This document shows, piece after piece, positions 13,316-23,941 of a DNA stretch of 64,000 bases (its first letter is position 1; the number at the start of each line of letters is the position of its first letter). The position numbers were made by a program, and so were the translations under genes. The DNA comes from Isoetes taiwanensis (taxonomy: Eukaryota > Streptophyta > Lycopodiopsida > Isoetales > Isoetaceae). The notes below the pieces were generated by a model, which saw only the letters and a program-made list of their open reading frames with translations, was not told where the DNA came from and searched no databases. The DNA lies in the NCBI GenBank assembly GCA_021234155.1, contig JAJEKV010000112.1, forward strand, positions 2,098,282 through 2,162,281. Reading direction: 5' to 3'.

Positions 13316-13665
13316 CTCCTGCCCCGTTATCCGTACCCTCTTGCCCCGTTATCCGTACCTGCCCCGTTATCCGTACCTGACAGGCTCCATTTTATACCTT
13401 CCGGCGGAATCACGTCTGCGAAATACTGCCGGATGGAATCACCAACCTTTTATTCTACGCGACGGAATCACATGGAATTGATCCTGCGGGGTGGAATCAC
13501 CGCATACTGTAATATTCTTCCCCGTGGAATCACCGCGTACGATAATATTCTCCCCTGTGGAATCACCACGTAAATATTCTCCCCCGTGGAATCACCGCGG
13601 TAATATTCTCCGCCGTGGAATCACCTCGTACTATTCCTCGAGAAGGAATCACCTGGAGACCTTTA
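13316..13665. repeat. GGAATCAC degenerate tandem array upstream of GDPD
   Basis: At least nine copies of GGAATCAC occur, many as GTGGAATCACCGCG followed by TAATATTCTCCCC, with spacings of roughly 25-40 bp. Just before them CCCGTTATCCGTACC is repeated three times (about 13320-13378). The array starts some 300 bp from the GDPD start codon. It is far more regular than the surrounding DNA and CpG-rich. Confidence 0.7.
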
Positions 13666-14090
13666 AGTATGTAATAACTACAGGCAGGGAGGAAAAATTG
13701 GCAGATAGTCCAATCCCAGAAGAAGGTTATGCCCGATTCCATAAAAAATGGTTGAGGATGGTTTAAGGAAGCCTACGTTACTTGAAGATCCTGAATGAAA
13801 TTAATACTAAACCAATGGTGAAAAAAAAACAAGCTGTGTGTGTGCATGTCCATTGTTATGTTCTGCACTGCCCATAACATTTCTGGTTGAGGATTTGAAC
13901 CCCTTGCCAATATCGGCAATGCCATGGGCTGCTTCAAAACAAGAAGAGGAAACAAGAAACAAATCTGCTTCAAACCCTGTGCTTCTGATGTCGATGACCT
14001 AACCTTGCTCAAATTATGTAACAAAATGAAAGAACCTGCGGAATGGAGCTAAGAAACAGGAGTTAGTTCGTATGTCAAAAAGATGAGAGG

Positions 14091-14112
14091 CTCTTGTATT
14101 CGAATACAAGAG
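14091..14112. repeat. Perfect 22-bp palindrome
   Basis: The two 11-bp arms CTCTTGTATTC and GAATACAAGAG are exactly complementary with no loop. It lies about 30 bp beyond the stop codon of the minus-strand gene at 14141-14940, so it could form a hairpin in that gene's 3' transcript. Function is unknown. Confidence 0.6.
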
Positions 14113-14140
14113 ATTGAGATGATTTGGAATGAGGTAGCTG

Positions 14141-14940
14141 TCAGAAAGAATTGAATCCCTTCACTCGGCGCCAGAAACAGAAACCTCTGCAATCAAAAGC
14201 CTGCAACACTTCATTTTCTTCATATTTCCATGCATCTCGAAGGGAGGCCTCAAGATCTGTGGCATCAACAGCAGAAGGCAAAAAGCTAGAAAGATCATCC
14301 CTGGCCCCAAAACCCCCTGCACGAATTAGGTCTTCATCCGTTATGGGAGCTTCCATATTAAAATCAACTCCTGATTTTGGTTCTTCAGCTGGGCGAGGAG
14401 AATGAAGAGGCGATTTTGCATGATATGCAGGAGTCTTTGCATCTTTATCTAGGGCTTCAACAGGTCTGCTACCGTTATTCATGCTCATTCTAAAAAGTAT
14501 AATAAGAAATGAATGCTTGAACCTTACTCGAAACAGGGAAATGTTAAAGCGGTTGGGTCTTACCGGACTGAAGCTTGAAATGGGGCCGGTGCAGATAAGG
14601 AACCCAAATGTAGAAGAGGATTTAGCGGCCCAAGCTCGCCGTTGAAGAGGTCTCCGTCCCAGTGGTTTGCTTCTCCTTCTGGGGATTCTTCGCTGGATTT
14701 GGGAGAGGGCATAACCCAGTGGGAAAACAGAGGAAAACAGAGGAAACAGAGAAACAGAAACCTCATTGCACCAGAAGAAACCTCCGCAATCAAAGCCTGC
14801 AACAGAAACTCTGCCTCCTGCATCACGCCTTCCCCTTCGTCGTCCGGAGTTATGAATCCAAAGCCTTTCCAGCTATTGAACCACCTCACCTTTCCGGTCT
14901 TCTTCGCCTCGCCGGATCCTGCTGAGCCTGAATCCGCCAT
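14141..14940 (-). CDS. Truncated cold-shock domain joined to GGFGARDD-motif protein
   Basis: Two exons, 14564-14940 and 14141-14489, have a GT donor (GTAAGACC) and a CTTTTTAG-type acceptor. They keep one frame and total 726 nt (241 residues). Residues about 15-34 read GKVRWFNSWKGFGFITPDD, the first half of a cold-shock domain with its RNP1 motif. The RNP2 half (usually LFVHQ-like) is missing and replaced by unrelated sequence. The second exon contains DEDLIRAGGFGARDD and FLPSAVDATDLEASLRDA, which look like a conserved plant domain I cannot name. A ~40-bp segment (TGTTGCAGGCTTT...GATTGC) occurs at about 14165-14210 and 14758-14805, close to where each domain breaks off. Start ATG at 14940 is chosen for its AP-rich hydrophilic lead; an ATG at 15021 is also in frame. 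An extra intron inside exon 1 is possible. Confidence 0.5.
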
Positions 14941-15959
14941 TGCAAAGCTTGGCGCAACTAGGGTAGATTCGAGCAGCAGAAAAAAAGGGTTAGAATAAAA
15001 AGGAGCCAAATCTGACCTCATACTAAAAGATTTAATCTGGATTAAAGCTCCATTGATGGGCGATTTTTCTATCTAGACGCACGGATTAGGTGCCGAAATT
15101 AGTGTTTCCGATGATTTGGCTAATGGTTTGGCGAAAATGGGGGGTTCAGATTTTTTGTTTGCTTTTTCAGTGGTTCTAATTGGAGCAGTTTTTTTGGTTT
15201 TTCCTTTAACTCTTTCTAATAGTTCCAGTTTAGAATTCAGTGTGGGCTTCTTTTTTAGGCTAGGTCATCTACAAATCCGGCGGCTGTTGCTGTGTTTCTT
15301 GGGCTGGAGAAATTTGGAGGCAGAAACTTCGGCTTAAGTAGGAATCTGCCACTCCTCTAAAGGCTCTGTTTGATCATGATGGTGTTAAGACTCTTGCAAG
15401 AGGCCGTTGTATTTCTTTGTGCAAAAAGAATGTATAGGCTATTGGTTGTGGGCTTCTGTTTCTGAAGCAGGGCTCCGGCCTGACGGACTACAGATCCGGC
15501 CCTTGTTTTGTAGGGCGGATCCAGCCGTGCTGGACTTTGCGAGCTTTAGAAGCTCTGTTTCAGATTGTGCAGCACCAATTCGGCCTTGCTGCACCAGTTT
15601 CTTAGATTCTTAGACTGTGCCGCCGTAGAGGCTCCGAAGAGGTTCACAGGTTCCCGAGAGTTTCGAGGAGAGGTACTGCGAGCTTTTGTTCTAATTGTAA
15701 AAGCATTTTCTTCCCTTTCCAATGGTTTGTGGCACTGTATTTTTTATTCGCATCATAGTTACGAAACACGGCCACGGGAAACGCAACGGCTCCCCAAATT
15801 TTAGAAAACGAAAACGGCAACGGAACACGAATAACACGGGAATATTCTTCAAAATACTTAAACTTTTTAAAATATGTAAAAAAAATACAAAATTTAGCAA
15901 AATTCAAAAAGATATAGATGCATGTATATTTATGGATGGAGGAAATAATAAATTAACAA

Positions 15960-16140
15960 TGTTTAAAAAGCAATGGTTAGTTGCAATAAATTGAAGCCAT
16001 AACAAGTTAACAACGTTTAAAAAGCAATGGTTAGGCATTGTAGTTTATGGTTAAAGAAGCAATGGTTATGGTTATGCATTGTAGTTTATTGTACGTTTAA
16101 AGAAGCAATGGTTAATATGGTTATGCATTGTAGTTTCTAA
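15960..16140. repeat. AAGCAATGGTTA tandem repeat inside the hAT element
   Basis: About four diverged units carry AAAGAAGCAATGGTTA followed by GGTTATGCATTGTAGTTT, spaced roughly 45-55 bp apart. They lie wholly inside the 1.05-kb hAT-type element. They may be an internal expansion. Confidence 0.6.
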
Positions 16141-16179
16141 CTGTAGAAGAACAGAGCACCAAAGAACCGCGTGGGGTCG

Positions 16180-16335
16180 ATCACAGATGCGGGCTGATGG
16201 CGATCCGGGCGGAGACATCTCGGGGCCGGCATCTCGGGGCAACATCTCGGACCGGTCTCTAGGGCGGACATCTCAAGGCATCTCGGGGCATCCCGGCGGA
16301 CATCTCGTGGCAGGTCTCTGTGGCGAAGCGGGACT
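16180..16335. repeat. GC-rich CATCTCGGGGC short repeats in the hAT element
   Basis: CATCTC followed by GGGGC, GGACC or AAGGC recurs at short irregular intervals, giving a CpG-rich block in an otherwise AT-rich neighbourhood. The ORFs across it on both strands are by-products of the repeat. Confidence 0.5.
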
Positions 16336-17020
16336 TCCTGGTCTTGGTGAAAGCAAAAGATGTGGCCCCTAATCCGTGAATCCGTAAGAACAGAAAATAG
16401 GGGAATCCAGAAGAACAGGAAAACAGGCGAAAGCAAAAGGCATCAAAATCCGAGAACTGCAGGCCGTTGCATGTATCAATGGAATCCGAGATAGAATCCG
16501 AGAAGTGCAGGCCGTTTAACACGCAGGTTTTTCAGGTTTTTCAGGCTCTCTGGAAAACAAAAGTGGGCGCATACCATACCCAGGGCTGAAAGCCAGCTCT
16601 CTGGAAAACAAATTTGTTACAGTTGCAGCAATTTTTGAAAACCACGACCGTTGTTCTGCCAGAACACGGTCGTTCCAGTCCAAACCACGTCGTGGTTCGT
16701 GTCGAACAAAAAGCCACGCGGCCGTTCGCCGTGTTCGCCACCTGACCGCCTCCAAAAACGTTGTTCTTGTGGGCCCCGAAACGGGCCGTGTTTCAGAATA
16801 ACTATGATTCGCATACATATTTTCGTAGGTATCTATACAGGCAAGGGAGCACTCTAGTATAGGGGGTGTGGTGTATATTTATGCACCTTAGATCTTGCAT
16901 AGTTTTTACAATATGCCAAGATCCAATGGACCAAAAAAAACATTAACACTTGAGCTGATAGAAGCTCATGACATGATCTCTCAATGCTAACCACGGTGCT
17001 TGGTACCCACATTTTATAAA

Positions 17021-17159
17021 GGGAAAATTACCAAAATGCCCTTAAAAATAGGGTGCTTGGCTAAAATGATAACTTTTTTAGGATTGAAGGGAAAATTACC
17101 AAAATGCCCTTAAAAATAGGGTGCTTGGCTAAAATGATAATAACTTTTTTAGGATTGAT
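17021..17159. repeat. Tandem duplication, 68-bp unit, two copies
   Basis: The unit beginning GGGAAAATTACCAAAATGCC and ending in TTTTTTAGGATTGA occurs twice in direct succession (from 17021 and from 17089). The second copy has an extra TAA. The near-identity implies a recent event. Confidence 0.85.
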
Positions 17160-17373
17160 CAACAATATGATATTTGGGTCACGATTATTTGCCTTGGATT
17201 AATTTCGTGATGCCACGTGGCAAACAATTCCATTGCATTGCAGAATGGTCCGCGTCTTCAATTTCTAGCCGGTCAACAATCCTCTATTTCTTGCCATCCT
17301 CTATTTTTTGCCAGTTATTCCTCTGTTTCCAGCAAAGCTTGAATTGGACCTTGTTGAGAAAGACAGTGCCAGA

Positions 17374-17487
17374 CCTTGAATTCATAGGTTGAATCCATAG
17401 CCTAATAGAAAGACACCTTATCATGAGCATCCTTGAATTCATAGGTTGAATCCATAGCCTAATAGAAAGACACCTTATCATGAGCAT
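17374..17487. repeat. Tandem duplication, 57-bp unit, two copies
   Basis: CCTTGAATTCATAGGTTGAA starts the unit at 17374 and again at 17431. The copies appear identical through CATGAGCATC. Because 57 is a multiple of three, the minus-strand ORF across it contains the same 19-residue peptide twice; nothing else suggests that it is coding. Confidence 0.9.
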
Positions 17488-19100
17488 CCTGCATGAATTT
17501 GCCACATTTATGCCTCAAAAATCCGTAAAGAAGCTAAAATTTTGCCCTTTTCAATGCTTATCATGGCCGTAGCGCCCCTATCATATAGCGCAAATGTAGT
17601 GAACCAGCTTGGTGCTAGCAAGGAATTCGGCAGAGGCTTTTGAAGAATTTGAAGAATTAGGGATTGTGGAAGCCAAACCTTGAAGCAAAATCAGGGCAGT
17701 TTTCTGGATTTTCTGGTAAGCCACTAACGTAAGCAATATGTCTTTGCTTCAAGAGGTGAGATGAGGCATTCTTCATGCTTACTTTCTTATTTCTTTTGAT
17801 CAAAGACATACTGAAAAGGCACAAGTGCCTATAAAGTGGAATAGATTTGTATGAAAATCTAGTTTATGACACAAGGCATCCAAAAGCAAAACACCACATG
17901 GTTTTTCCCATGGTTATGACTAAAAAACCATTCCACAAAACCAATGGGTTTTTGTGGGTTAATTTCATTAAAAACCATATGAGGCTAAACTACTTGGTTT
18001 TCTTGTAAGGTTCACTAGGGTGGTATTATGGCATGGAAATTGCTAATGGCTCCTTCCTAGTGTTTGTCAAAGTGGTATTTTATGTTGGTAAATAGATGTG
18101 ATATATTATAATGTTTTAAAGGTAGGGTTTCCCAACGTGGTATAATATAGTGGTTGTGGATGTGGTTTGATGTCGCGGCTCTATTTATGTGATTTTATAA
18201 TGTGGTTAGTTATGGTGGTAAAATGTCATGGCTAATTTTCATGGTAAATGCACACGGCTCACAATGTGTTATATGCAGTAAATCACCATTATTTAATCAG
18301 TGGAAGTGTTTAGGTTATTGTATTAAAACACTATGTTTATCAAACTTAGATGTAATTGTTAGTTGTAGAAATGCATGGTTTTGTAGTACACTAGATTCAT
18401 GGTTATCATTTATAAACAAGTATTGCTATATAGTCTAAAGCATTTCAAACTACTAGACTAAACTATTAAAAATTGTGGATGGTTTCTTATGTATTGTAGT
18501 ACTTATTAAGGTTGGTAATCCACACAACACATGTTTTTTTCTAGTATAGTTTTAAACAACAATGTGTGGATATTAAACAAAACAACATAAGAAACCTAAC
18601 AGCATTGTTTTCAATTGTCATGAGGAAAGAGAATTACACTGCAATGGTAACAAAAAAATTCTTGCATTGTCTAATGAGTATACATTTCCCATTTGAATTT
18701 TTTAGTACATAATCACATATTGTTCATTTCAAAAGTATCATCTCATTTTCAACTAATAGATTCCAAACTTTACAATCTCAAAATGAGCAATCTATTATGC
18801 ATTATATTCCACAGTGTGTGAAATGTGATGTTTCAAAGAACAATATAATGTAATCGACAATTACAATTAGCTTTATTTTTTAAAAATAGGGGGCGTCCAT
18901 ATCTGCAATGCCAAAACACGCATATAAGTGAGAATATTTGGAAGCAAAAGGACAAATATGCTCCAGATTCTGAAACCTACAAGAAGATTCCTGTGTTACA
19001 TGTTTGCAACATAAACATGAATGTTCTCTGCTGTCCTCTAAAATTTGAAGAACCAACAAGTGAGATGCAAATACTAAATCGATAAGCACACCAGCTATAC
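17488..19100. other. AT-rich intergenic DNA
   Basis: No gene is supported. From about 17.96 to 18.45 kb the sequence is rich in GTGGT and GGTTAT phrases, a low-complexity texture seen again at 33.14-33.43 and 40.4-41.16 kb. Confidence 0.45.
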
Positions 19101-19641
19101 CTGGAACACGGTAATCTTGAAGCCGCTAGTGAGATCCTTTATTGTTGGCAAAATTGCAAGTGCTTGCTGTCAAAAGACCTGGTTTTCAGATTCCAGATTG
19201 GGGTCTTTCTTCTAATCTGGGCTGAAGCAATAACAATAATTAAATCATCTCCCTTTGGCCAATCAAAGTTCTTGACAACAGAAGACAGGAAAAGAAGAAC
19301 AAAAGATATTAAAAGCATAACAAACAGGCAAAAACAGGTTTGTTAGAGAGGCAGAGACATCTCAGTTCCATTACTGATAGCACATCAAATACCTTTACAA
19401 TGTGGCTGCGTATTGGAATTACAATCTTGAATGCGATCAGATCAGAAATTAGAGGTGTAAAAGGAAATCATTCAAGACGTGTATACATAAATATCATTGC
19501 ACAACTTTTTGTACGTTCTCAAAGTACCAAATTTTGTGGATTCCCTCTTTCTCATCAGAACTCACTGCAAGTGCTCTGCGCCATTTGCCCTTGCTTCAAG
19601 AGTAATAACCAAACCCTGATCGTATCCCACACAAACATTTC
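19101..19641 (-). CDS. Possible exons of an unidentified gene
   Basis: Several minus-strand pieces look like exons. 19566-19641 reads GLVITLEARANGAEHLQ with an AAG acceptor and a GTGAGT donor. About 19399-19431 reads IVIPIRSHIVK. A piece ending at 19270 reads NFDWPKGDDLIIVIASAQ. 19101-19166 begins QALAILPTIKDLTSGFKI and has a CAG acceptor and GTATAG donor. Peptide texture and splice sites fit an ordinary gene. However, I could not join the first two pieces in one frame, and I do not recognise the family. A pseudogene is equally possible. A 128-bp tandem duplication adjoins it. Confidence 0.3.
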
Positions 19642-19654
19642 CTTGCACAAGTCA

Positions 19655-19865
19655 CCAAGGAAACATGATATTATAAAAGCAAAGGTGATGAATTATCATG
19701 GCTAAGACTGCCTTATGGCAGCATAATAGAGGTGAATGGCAACGCCATCTGGTTCAATAAGAGTTTCCTTACCCAAAGAAACTCCAAGGAACATGACATT
19801 ACAAAAGCAAAAGTGATGAATTAAATTGGCTAAGACAACTTATTAGACAACATAAAAGAGGTGCT
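19655..19865. repeat. Diverged tandem duplication, ~128-bp period
   Basis: The segment with CAAGGAAACATGATATTATA and GTGATGAATTATCATGGCTA (from about 19655) is repeated with changes from about 19783, each copy ending near CATAA(T/A)AGAGGTG. Confidence 0.7.
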
Positions 19866-19982
19866 GGATTCGTACTAAGATGACCAAAGACAGTTCGCAT
19901 ATACGAGCTCTTTGCAGCAAGAGAAATGTTTTTTTTTTTTTTGAAGAACATGCATTTATTGTGTGATATAGGAATTCAGTAC

Positions 19983-20270
19983 TTAGGCCACAAAAAGCGT
20001 TTTCTGGATCATATGCTGGAAAGAGAGGGATTTTACTCCCTTAGAGGCTGCAGATTCTGTACAAAAGGTGCATATTGATGCCATAATTTGAAAACTTCCG
20101 TACTTGGCATAGATATCAAGAAGGGCACTTACCATGGTGTCTAATTCAATAATCCGCTCATGGAAGCAAATACCTCGCCTTTTTCGCCAACAAAGAGCAC
20201 CACATGCCTTCAAAATACTTGGGATATATGCATAAGATCGGCCATTCTTCGTCCAGATATATTTCGGCAT
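19983..20270 (-). pseudogene. PPR (pentatricopeptide repeat) fragment
   Basis: The minus-strand ORF includes YIPSILKACGALCWRKR, then CFHERIIELDTMVSALL and LDIYAKYGSF. These match the plant PPR layout of SxLKACG, followed by G..H..I, followed by the aLvdmYaKcG motif. Only about two repeats are recognisable. The usual start, organelle targeting peptide and repeat run are missing, and after LDIYAKYG the frame passes into unrelated sequence. PPR proteins bind organellar RNA; this 95-residue piece is a relic or captured fragment. Confidence 0.7.
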
Positions 20271-20599
20271 TAAAAATCAAGTGGCTTGGCTACATCCATC
20301 CCTTTCGGAGAAAGTAGTTGATTGCCCTTGAAGCTGCAATATAATTTTGATATCTTGTTTGATTTACTATGATTGTACAACTGCAAGAGTGATATCAAGT
20401 CCTCCACCTGCTTTATTTGAACAATTTAAGATAGAAAACCAAAACAAAATTAGCATTTACTGACAAAATAGGCATTTGTTTTGAAAACAAGAACAAAATA
20501 ACTTAGTGCATTCCACCTATCATTTAAGCTGGAGAAAGTTCCTTTTTTACACCAATCACTGCTAAAAAATTTCTACTAGTAACTTGAAAAATTCCAAAC

Positions 20600-20758
20600 A
20601 AAAAAAGGGCCATGGAGATACCAGAGGGGTGCCAATATGGAGCCCGATCTTCTTCCTGTATCCAAAGGTAATCCCTTGAGCTCTGCCATTGCTGTTGTTT
20701 GCTGCCAGAGCTTGTCATTGCACTGCACCTTCGCTCCTGAATCCCTGTTTGCCTCCAT
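20600..20758 (-). CDS. Candidate first exon, unidentified
   Basis: Two overlapping minus-strand frames start at ATGs at 20758 and 20718. The second reads DYLWIQEEDRAPYWHPS and runs to a CTG|GTATCTCC that could be a donor. It precedes the possible exons at 19.1-19.6 kb on the same strand, so it might be their 5' exon. No domain is recognised and the frame choice is uncertain. Confidence 0.2.
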
Positions 20759-21122
20759 CCTCCCTATTCCGGTGCCTCCATTACTTCCTATTTGCCTTCC
20801 AATCTGACAAAAGAAAATAGGGAAGATTTAGATCCTTCAAATCTGACAACAGAAAACAATGAAACGCAAAGACAGGAAGACCGCTCGACCTCCAAGGGCG
20901 GAGTGCTCAGGATCTTACGCTGGAATGGCCGGAGTTGGATCCATCAGGGGGCCGGAATAGGAGGCCGCTGCATGCACAGTAAGTCTCCTGAATAGGGTTT
21001 TGAATGCAGAGTATGCTGAATATGGTGTCGAATGTGGCATTTGAAATTATCCTGCCCATTGTTGGGAGGGCGGGATAATTAATTGAATTATTGCACACTC
21101 ATATTTTTTTGTCCAATGGATC

Positions 21123-21148
21123 CTGGCATATTCTAAAAAATATGCCAG
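21123..21148. repeat. Short hairpin
   Basis: The arms CTGGCATATT and AATATGCCAG are perfectly complementary around a six-base loop. No poly-T run or gene end is adjacent, so its role is unknown. Confidence 0.45.
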
Positions 21149-21489
21149 ATCTGGGGTGGGAAAAATTACACCTCAGACCCACATATTGAAGAATGCTCCC
21201 CATATGCAAGTAATCAGTATAAAAATATGTGTCAAAAAGATAAATACATGGCCCTAGACCATTGCAAGTAAAGGAAATTTTTTGAGGCGACACCCAAGCG
21301 GCGAACCTGCAGTGCCGCCGAGTCTGGCAGGCTGCCGAGGGAATATTTTTGAGGCAATGGACTTTTCCTTATATAATGCACAGTTGGGCGAATTACACTC
21401 CGCCATGTGGTAAGTGTGGAAATCTTATTCCTTACTCTGTTTCGGCGGCAAACATTCTTCCGGAATTTCACAGAGATTCAAGTCACAGA

Positions 21490-21749
21490 GTCGTATTTCG
21501 CATAGATACAAGGTGATTTAAGCAAAATGCTATAGTTTTGCGACCTTTGGAAGTTATGGCGAAGGTGGCTTTATCTTCTGTTGCGCCGCATATAGATTCC
21601 CATAAGCCCCTTCTCATCCTCTTTTTTGTCAGATTTTTACCTGAGTAGGCGGTTCCAGCAGGTTCAATCTCTATGGGCCTGTTTCCTGCCTTCCTTCCAC
21701 TCTTCCTAATTCTTGCACAAGTTAATCTACGGATATGGCCATCGGACAA
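21490..21749 (-). CDS. Weak candidate first exon, unidentified
   Basis: An 88-residue minus-strand ORF starts MSDGHIRRLTCARIRKSGRK. Its first 37 or so residues end at a CAG|GTAAAAATC that could be a splice donor. The peptide is basic. No domain is recognised and no downstream exon was found, so it may be chance. Confidence 0.15.
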
Positions 21750-22019
21750 AAGAATGACAAGTGTGCATTACGTATGGTTAGTGATAAATTAGGTTAAATG
21801 ATAGTGTTTGCAATTTTGAAGTAACCATTGGATTATAAACCATTGAATTGTCAAATATAAAAAATAAATACTTGAAAATGTACAAATACATCCCCGACTC
21901 ACTGGTTTACCAAGGCTTCACTGCTGAACTCCGGTGAAACTGATGCAAGCCGAAAGACTCCACGAATCACTTGTCCAAAACATGTGTGACTGTTAGTTCA
22001 AAAAGTAAAGATTCGCTTC

Positions 22020-22200
22020 AAATTGACATGGAATATGATGAGGTGGCAACTAGGTGACATATCATGCCAAGTAAGGAAGGCCAACCAAGTATGAAGTACA
22101 ACCTTGGTTTTTCATGGCATGGTGTGGCAACGTTTCGCGACATGGTAAGATATAGATGGTGTGGACATGATGACTAAGGATTTTTATAAGAAATAGATGT
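22020..22200 (+). repeat. Copy of the GATGTGGCA dispersed repeat
   Basis: The sequence ATGGAATATGATGAGGTGGC, then GGTGACATATCATGCCAAGT, then a TATAGATGGTGTGGACATGA phrase, matches in order the units at 60.84-62.0 kb. It is a solitary, diverged copy outside that array. Confidence 0.6.
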
Positions 22201-22354
22201 TTCGTGAAGGGACTGCCAAGGGAATATTGGGGCACTAAGAAAAACCTACTGATCCCACTCAAAGCAACCATTTCAAAAAATTGGCCTAGTCATTTTCTAT
22301 TTAAAGTGCATAAAATGCGTGGTCATCATGTGACATGCCACACCATTCAAAGAA

Positions 22355-22978
22355 ATGCCATGCCGCCATGGAAAAATATGCATGCTGAAACAAATGTGTA
22401 TTTTGCAGCAGACTATTATTAGATACCAGCTATTAAATTCTAGTATTGATTTTGATGATGCAACTGGAATGCCCATCTTGGCTGAAGGAATGGAGCCTTT
22501 CAATTATGAGTCTATCTTGCCAGTCCGCTACATACTTCGAGAAATATGCATTTTGCCCATGAGGACAGCTAGGGATACAAGGACTATTGCACTTGAGACC
22601 AAGACTATGACATTGCCAAATAGGCTACTTCTATTGCATAAGCCTGGAAATATTCCTATTTGGCCCTTGGAGGAGGATGTTGTTGTACAAGCTATCAAGC
22701 ATGGTTCTGCAGCCCATTTGACCTCATCTGATGGTTGTTGGTATGCTCTTGTTAATGTAGTAATTGAAAAAAACAGGAAAGTGAAGATTACGTGGTTGAA
22801 TTTAACAAACAAGAGAGGAGCACAGTGCTTGGTGCCATCTTATGAGGAAAAGAGGTGGCAATCTTGGGATTGTCTTCTTAAAGTGTTGACTGTCAGAAAA
22901 AGTGGCATTGGACGACATGCTTTTTACTATCTATTGGATTTAGGAAACGCTATTGGATTTAGGAAATGCTTTGGCTAG
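22355..22978 (+). CDS. Unidentified 207-residue ORF
   Basis: This is the longest uninterrupted frame in an otherwise stop-rich region, and its composition is protein-like from about residue 30: SIDFDDATGMPILAEGM, FNYESILPVRYILREI, then WPLEEDVVVQAIKHGS and SSDGCWYALVNVVIEK. The C-terminus ends on a short tandem repeat (CTATTGGATTTAGGAAA twice). The true start is unclear; a CAG just before residue 20 could be a splice acceptor, making this an internal or last exon. I recognise no domain. It could be a plant gene exon or a transposon ORF. Confidence 0.4.
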   Translation: MPCRHGKICMLKQMCILQQTIIRYQLLNSSIDFDDATGMPILAEGMEPFNYESILPVRYILREICILPMRTARDTRTIALETKTMTLPNRLLLLHKPGNIPIWPLEEDVVVQAIKHGSAAHLTSSDGCWYALVNVVIEKNRKVKITWLNLTNKRGAQCLVPSYEEKRWQSWDCLLKVLTVRKSGIGRHAFYYLLDLGNAIGFRKCFG

Positions 22979-23940
22979 TTGCAGATTAAGCATCAATTCT
23001 TTGACAGGTGTTAGCAGCTGCTCCTTTATTTGTTATGTATGTCATTTCAAGTTATTTTATTTGTTGATTGAATGACATCATTTTCCAGCAGTCGTAGAAT
23101 ATGAAAAGAAAGCGTGTAATTGGCAGAAAGTTTGTTGTACTCAATGCTCTGGTAATAAATCTATTTGATTCAAAAGAAATTGTGTCTATGTTATTTCCAG
23201 GTTTTTTTATGTCTCATGTATACTGATGGAATCACTGTTTGTGTTATCAGTTATAAGCAGCTTGCTCAGTTGTTACCTATGCAATATGATCATCTAATAT
23301 TCAACATTCTTTCGAAATATTCAAAACAGAAAAACATTATTATGAAGGTTCATATCAATGGCATTCAATGGTTGCATTTGAATTTAGTATGTAACATGTG
23401 TTAGAGTATGCAACTTATCTGGCAAACACTGCTCAAACACTGCTAATTCGATATGTAAAGTCCTGTTGTAAAGCAAGCTTTGTCAAATACCACCATCTGA
23501 ATTTTGAATTATTTGCGAAGCTCCAAATGAATAACACTGTTCATTTGGTATTTGACTGGATCAATATTCATTAGTTGGCTGGCAATGCATCATTCACAAA
23601 TTTAACCTTTTCTCTTCTTCGATCATCATGCCGAGAGATTAAGCATCAGATGCGGCTACTGCAACTTTGATTCTCTAACAAATTACAGATCTCGATGCCA
23701 TTATCCATCAATGGTCTCCTGCAATATAGCTTGAAACTTTCTAAAAGAACCATGTATTCGACCTCCAGGTAGAAATCCTGTACCACCAAATTCAACCTCC
23801 CTGTAGAAATCTTGTACCACCTCGTATATGATAACGGTAGGCTAATTTGAGTGCAAGCCACAATTCCCATGTGCATATGATCATAAGATATAGAAATCAT
23901 TCAAAAACATGTGGTTGTTAAAGGGTTAAATCTATGTGAA
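22979..23940. other. Intergenic DNA
   Basis: AT-rich with short ORFs only. Near 23.77-23.82 kb GTAGAAATCCTGTACCACC-like phrases repeat. No gene or terminus is supported. Confidence 0.4.
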
Positions 23941-23941
23941 C

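Larger units (their letters stand above)
15746..16814. mobile_element. Non-autonomous hAT-type element with 8-bp target duplication
   Basis: The 8-mer ATTCGCAT flanks the element at 15746-15753 and 16807-16814. The element itself spans 15754-16806 (1053 bp). It begins CATAGTTACGAAACACGGCC, and its reverse complement begins CATAGTTATTCTGAAACACGG, so the termini are inverted with a small gap. AACACGG-like motifs are repeated near both ends, as expected of subterminal repeats. An 8-bp duplication with short TIRs is diagnostic of the hAT superfamily (established knowledge). No transposase ORF is present; the inside is low-complexity and GC-rich repeat. Confidence 0.85.

Noticed and set aside
14151-14998. 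Plus-strand ORFs of 84-118 residues
   Set aside because: Antisense to the two-exon cold-shock/GGFGARDD gene, which has domain and splice support.
16137-16857. ORFs on both strands inside the 1.05-kb hAT-type element
   Set aside because: They come from GC-rich short repeats, are open in several frames at once, and show no transposase motif.
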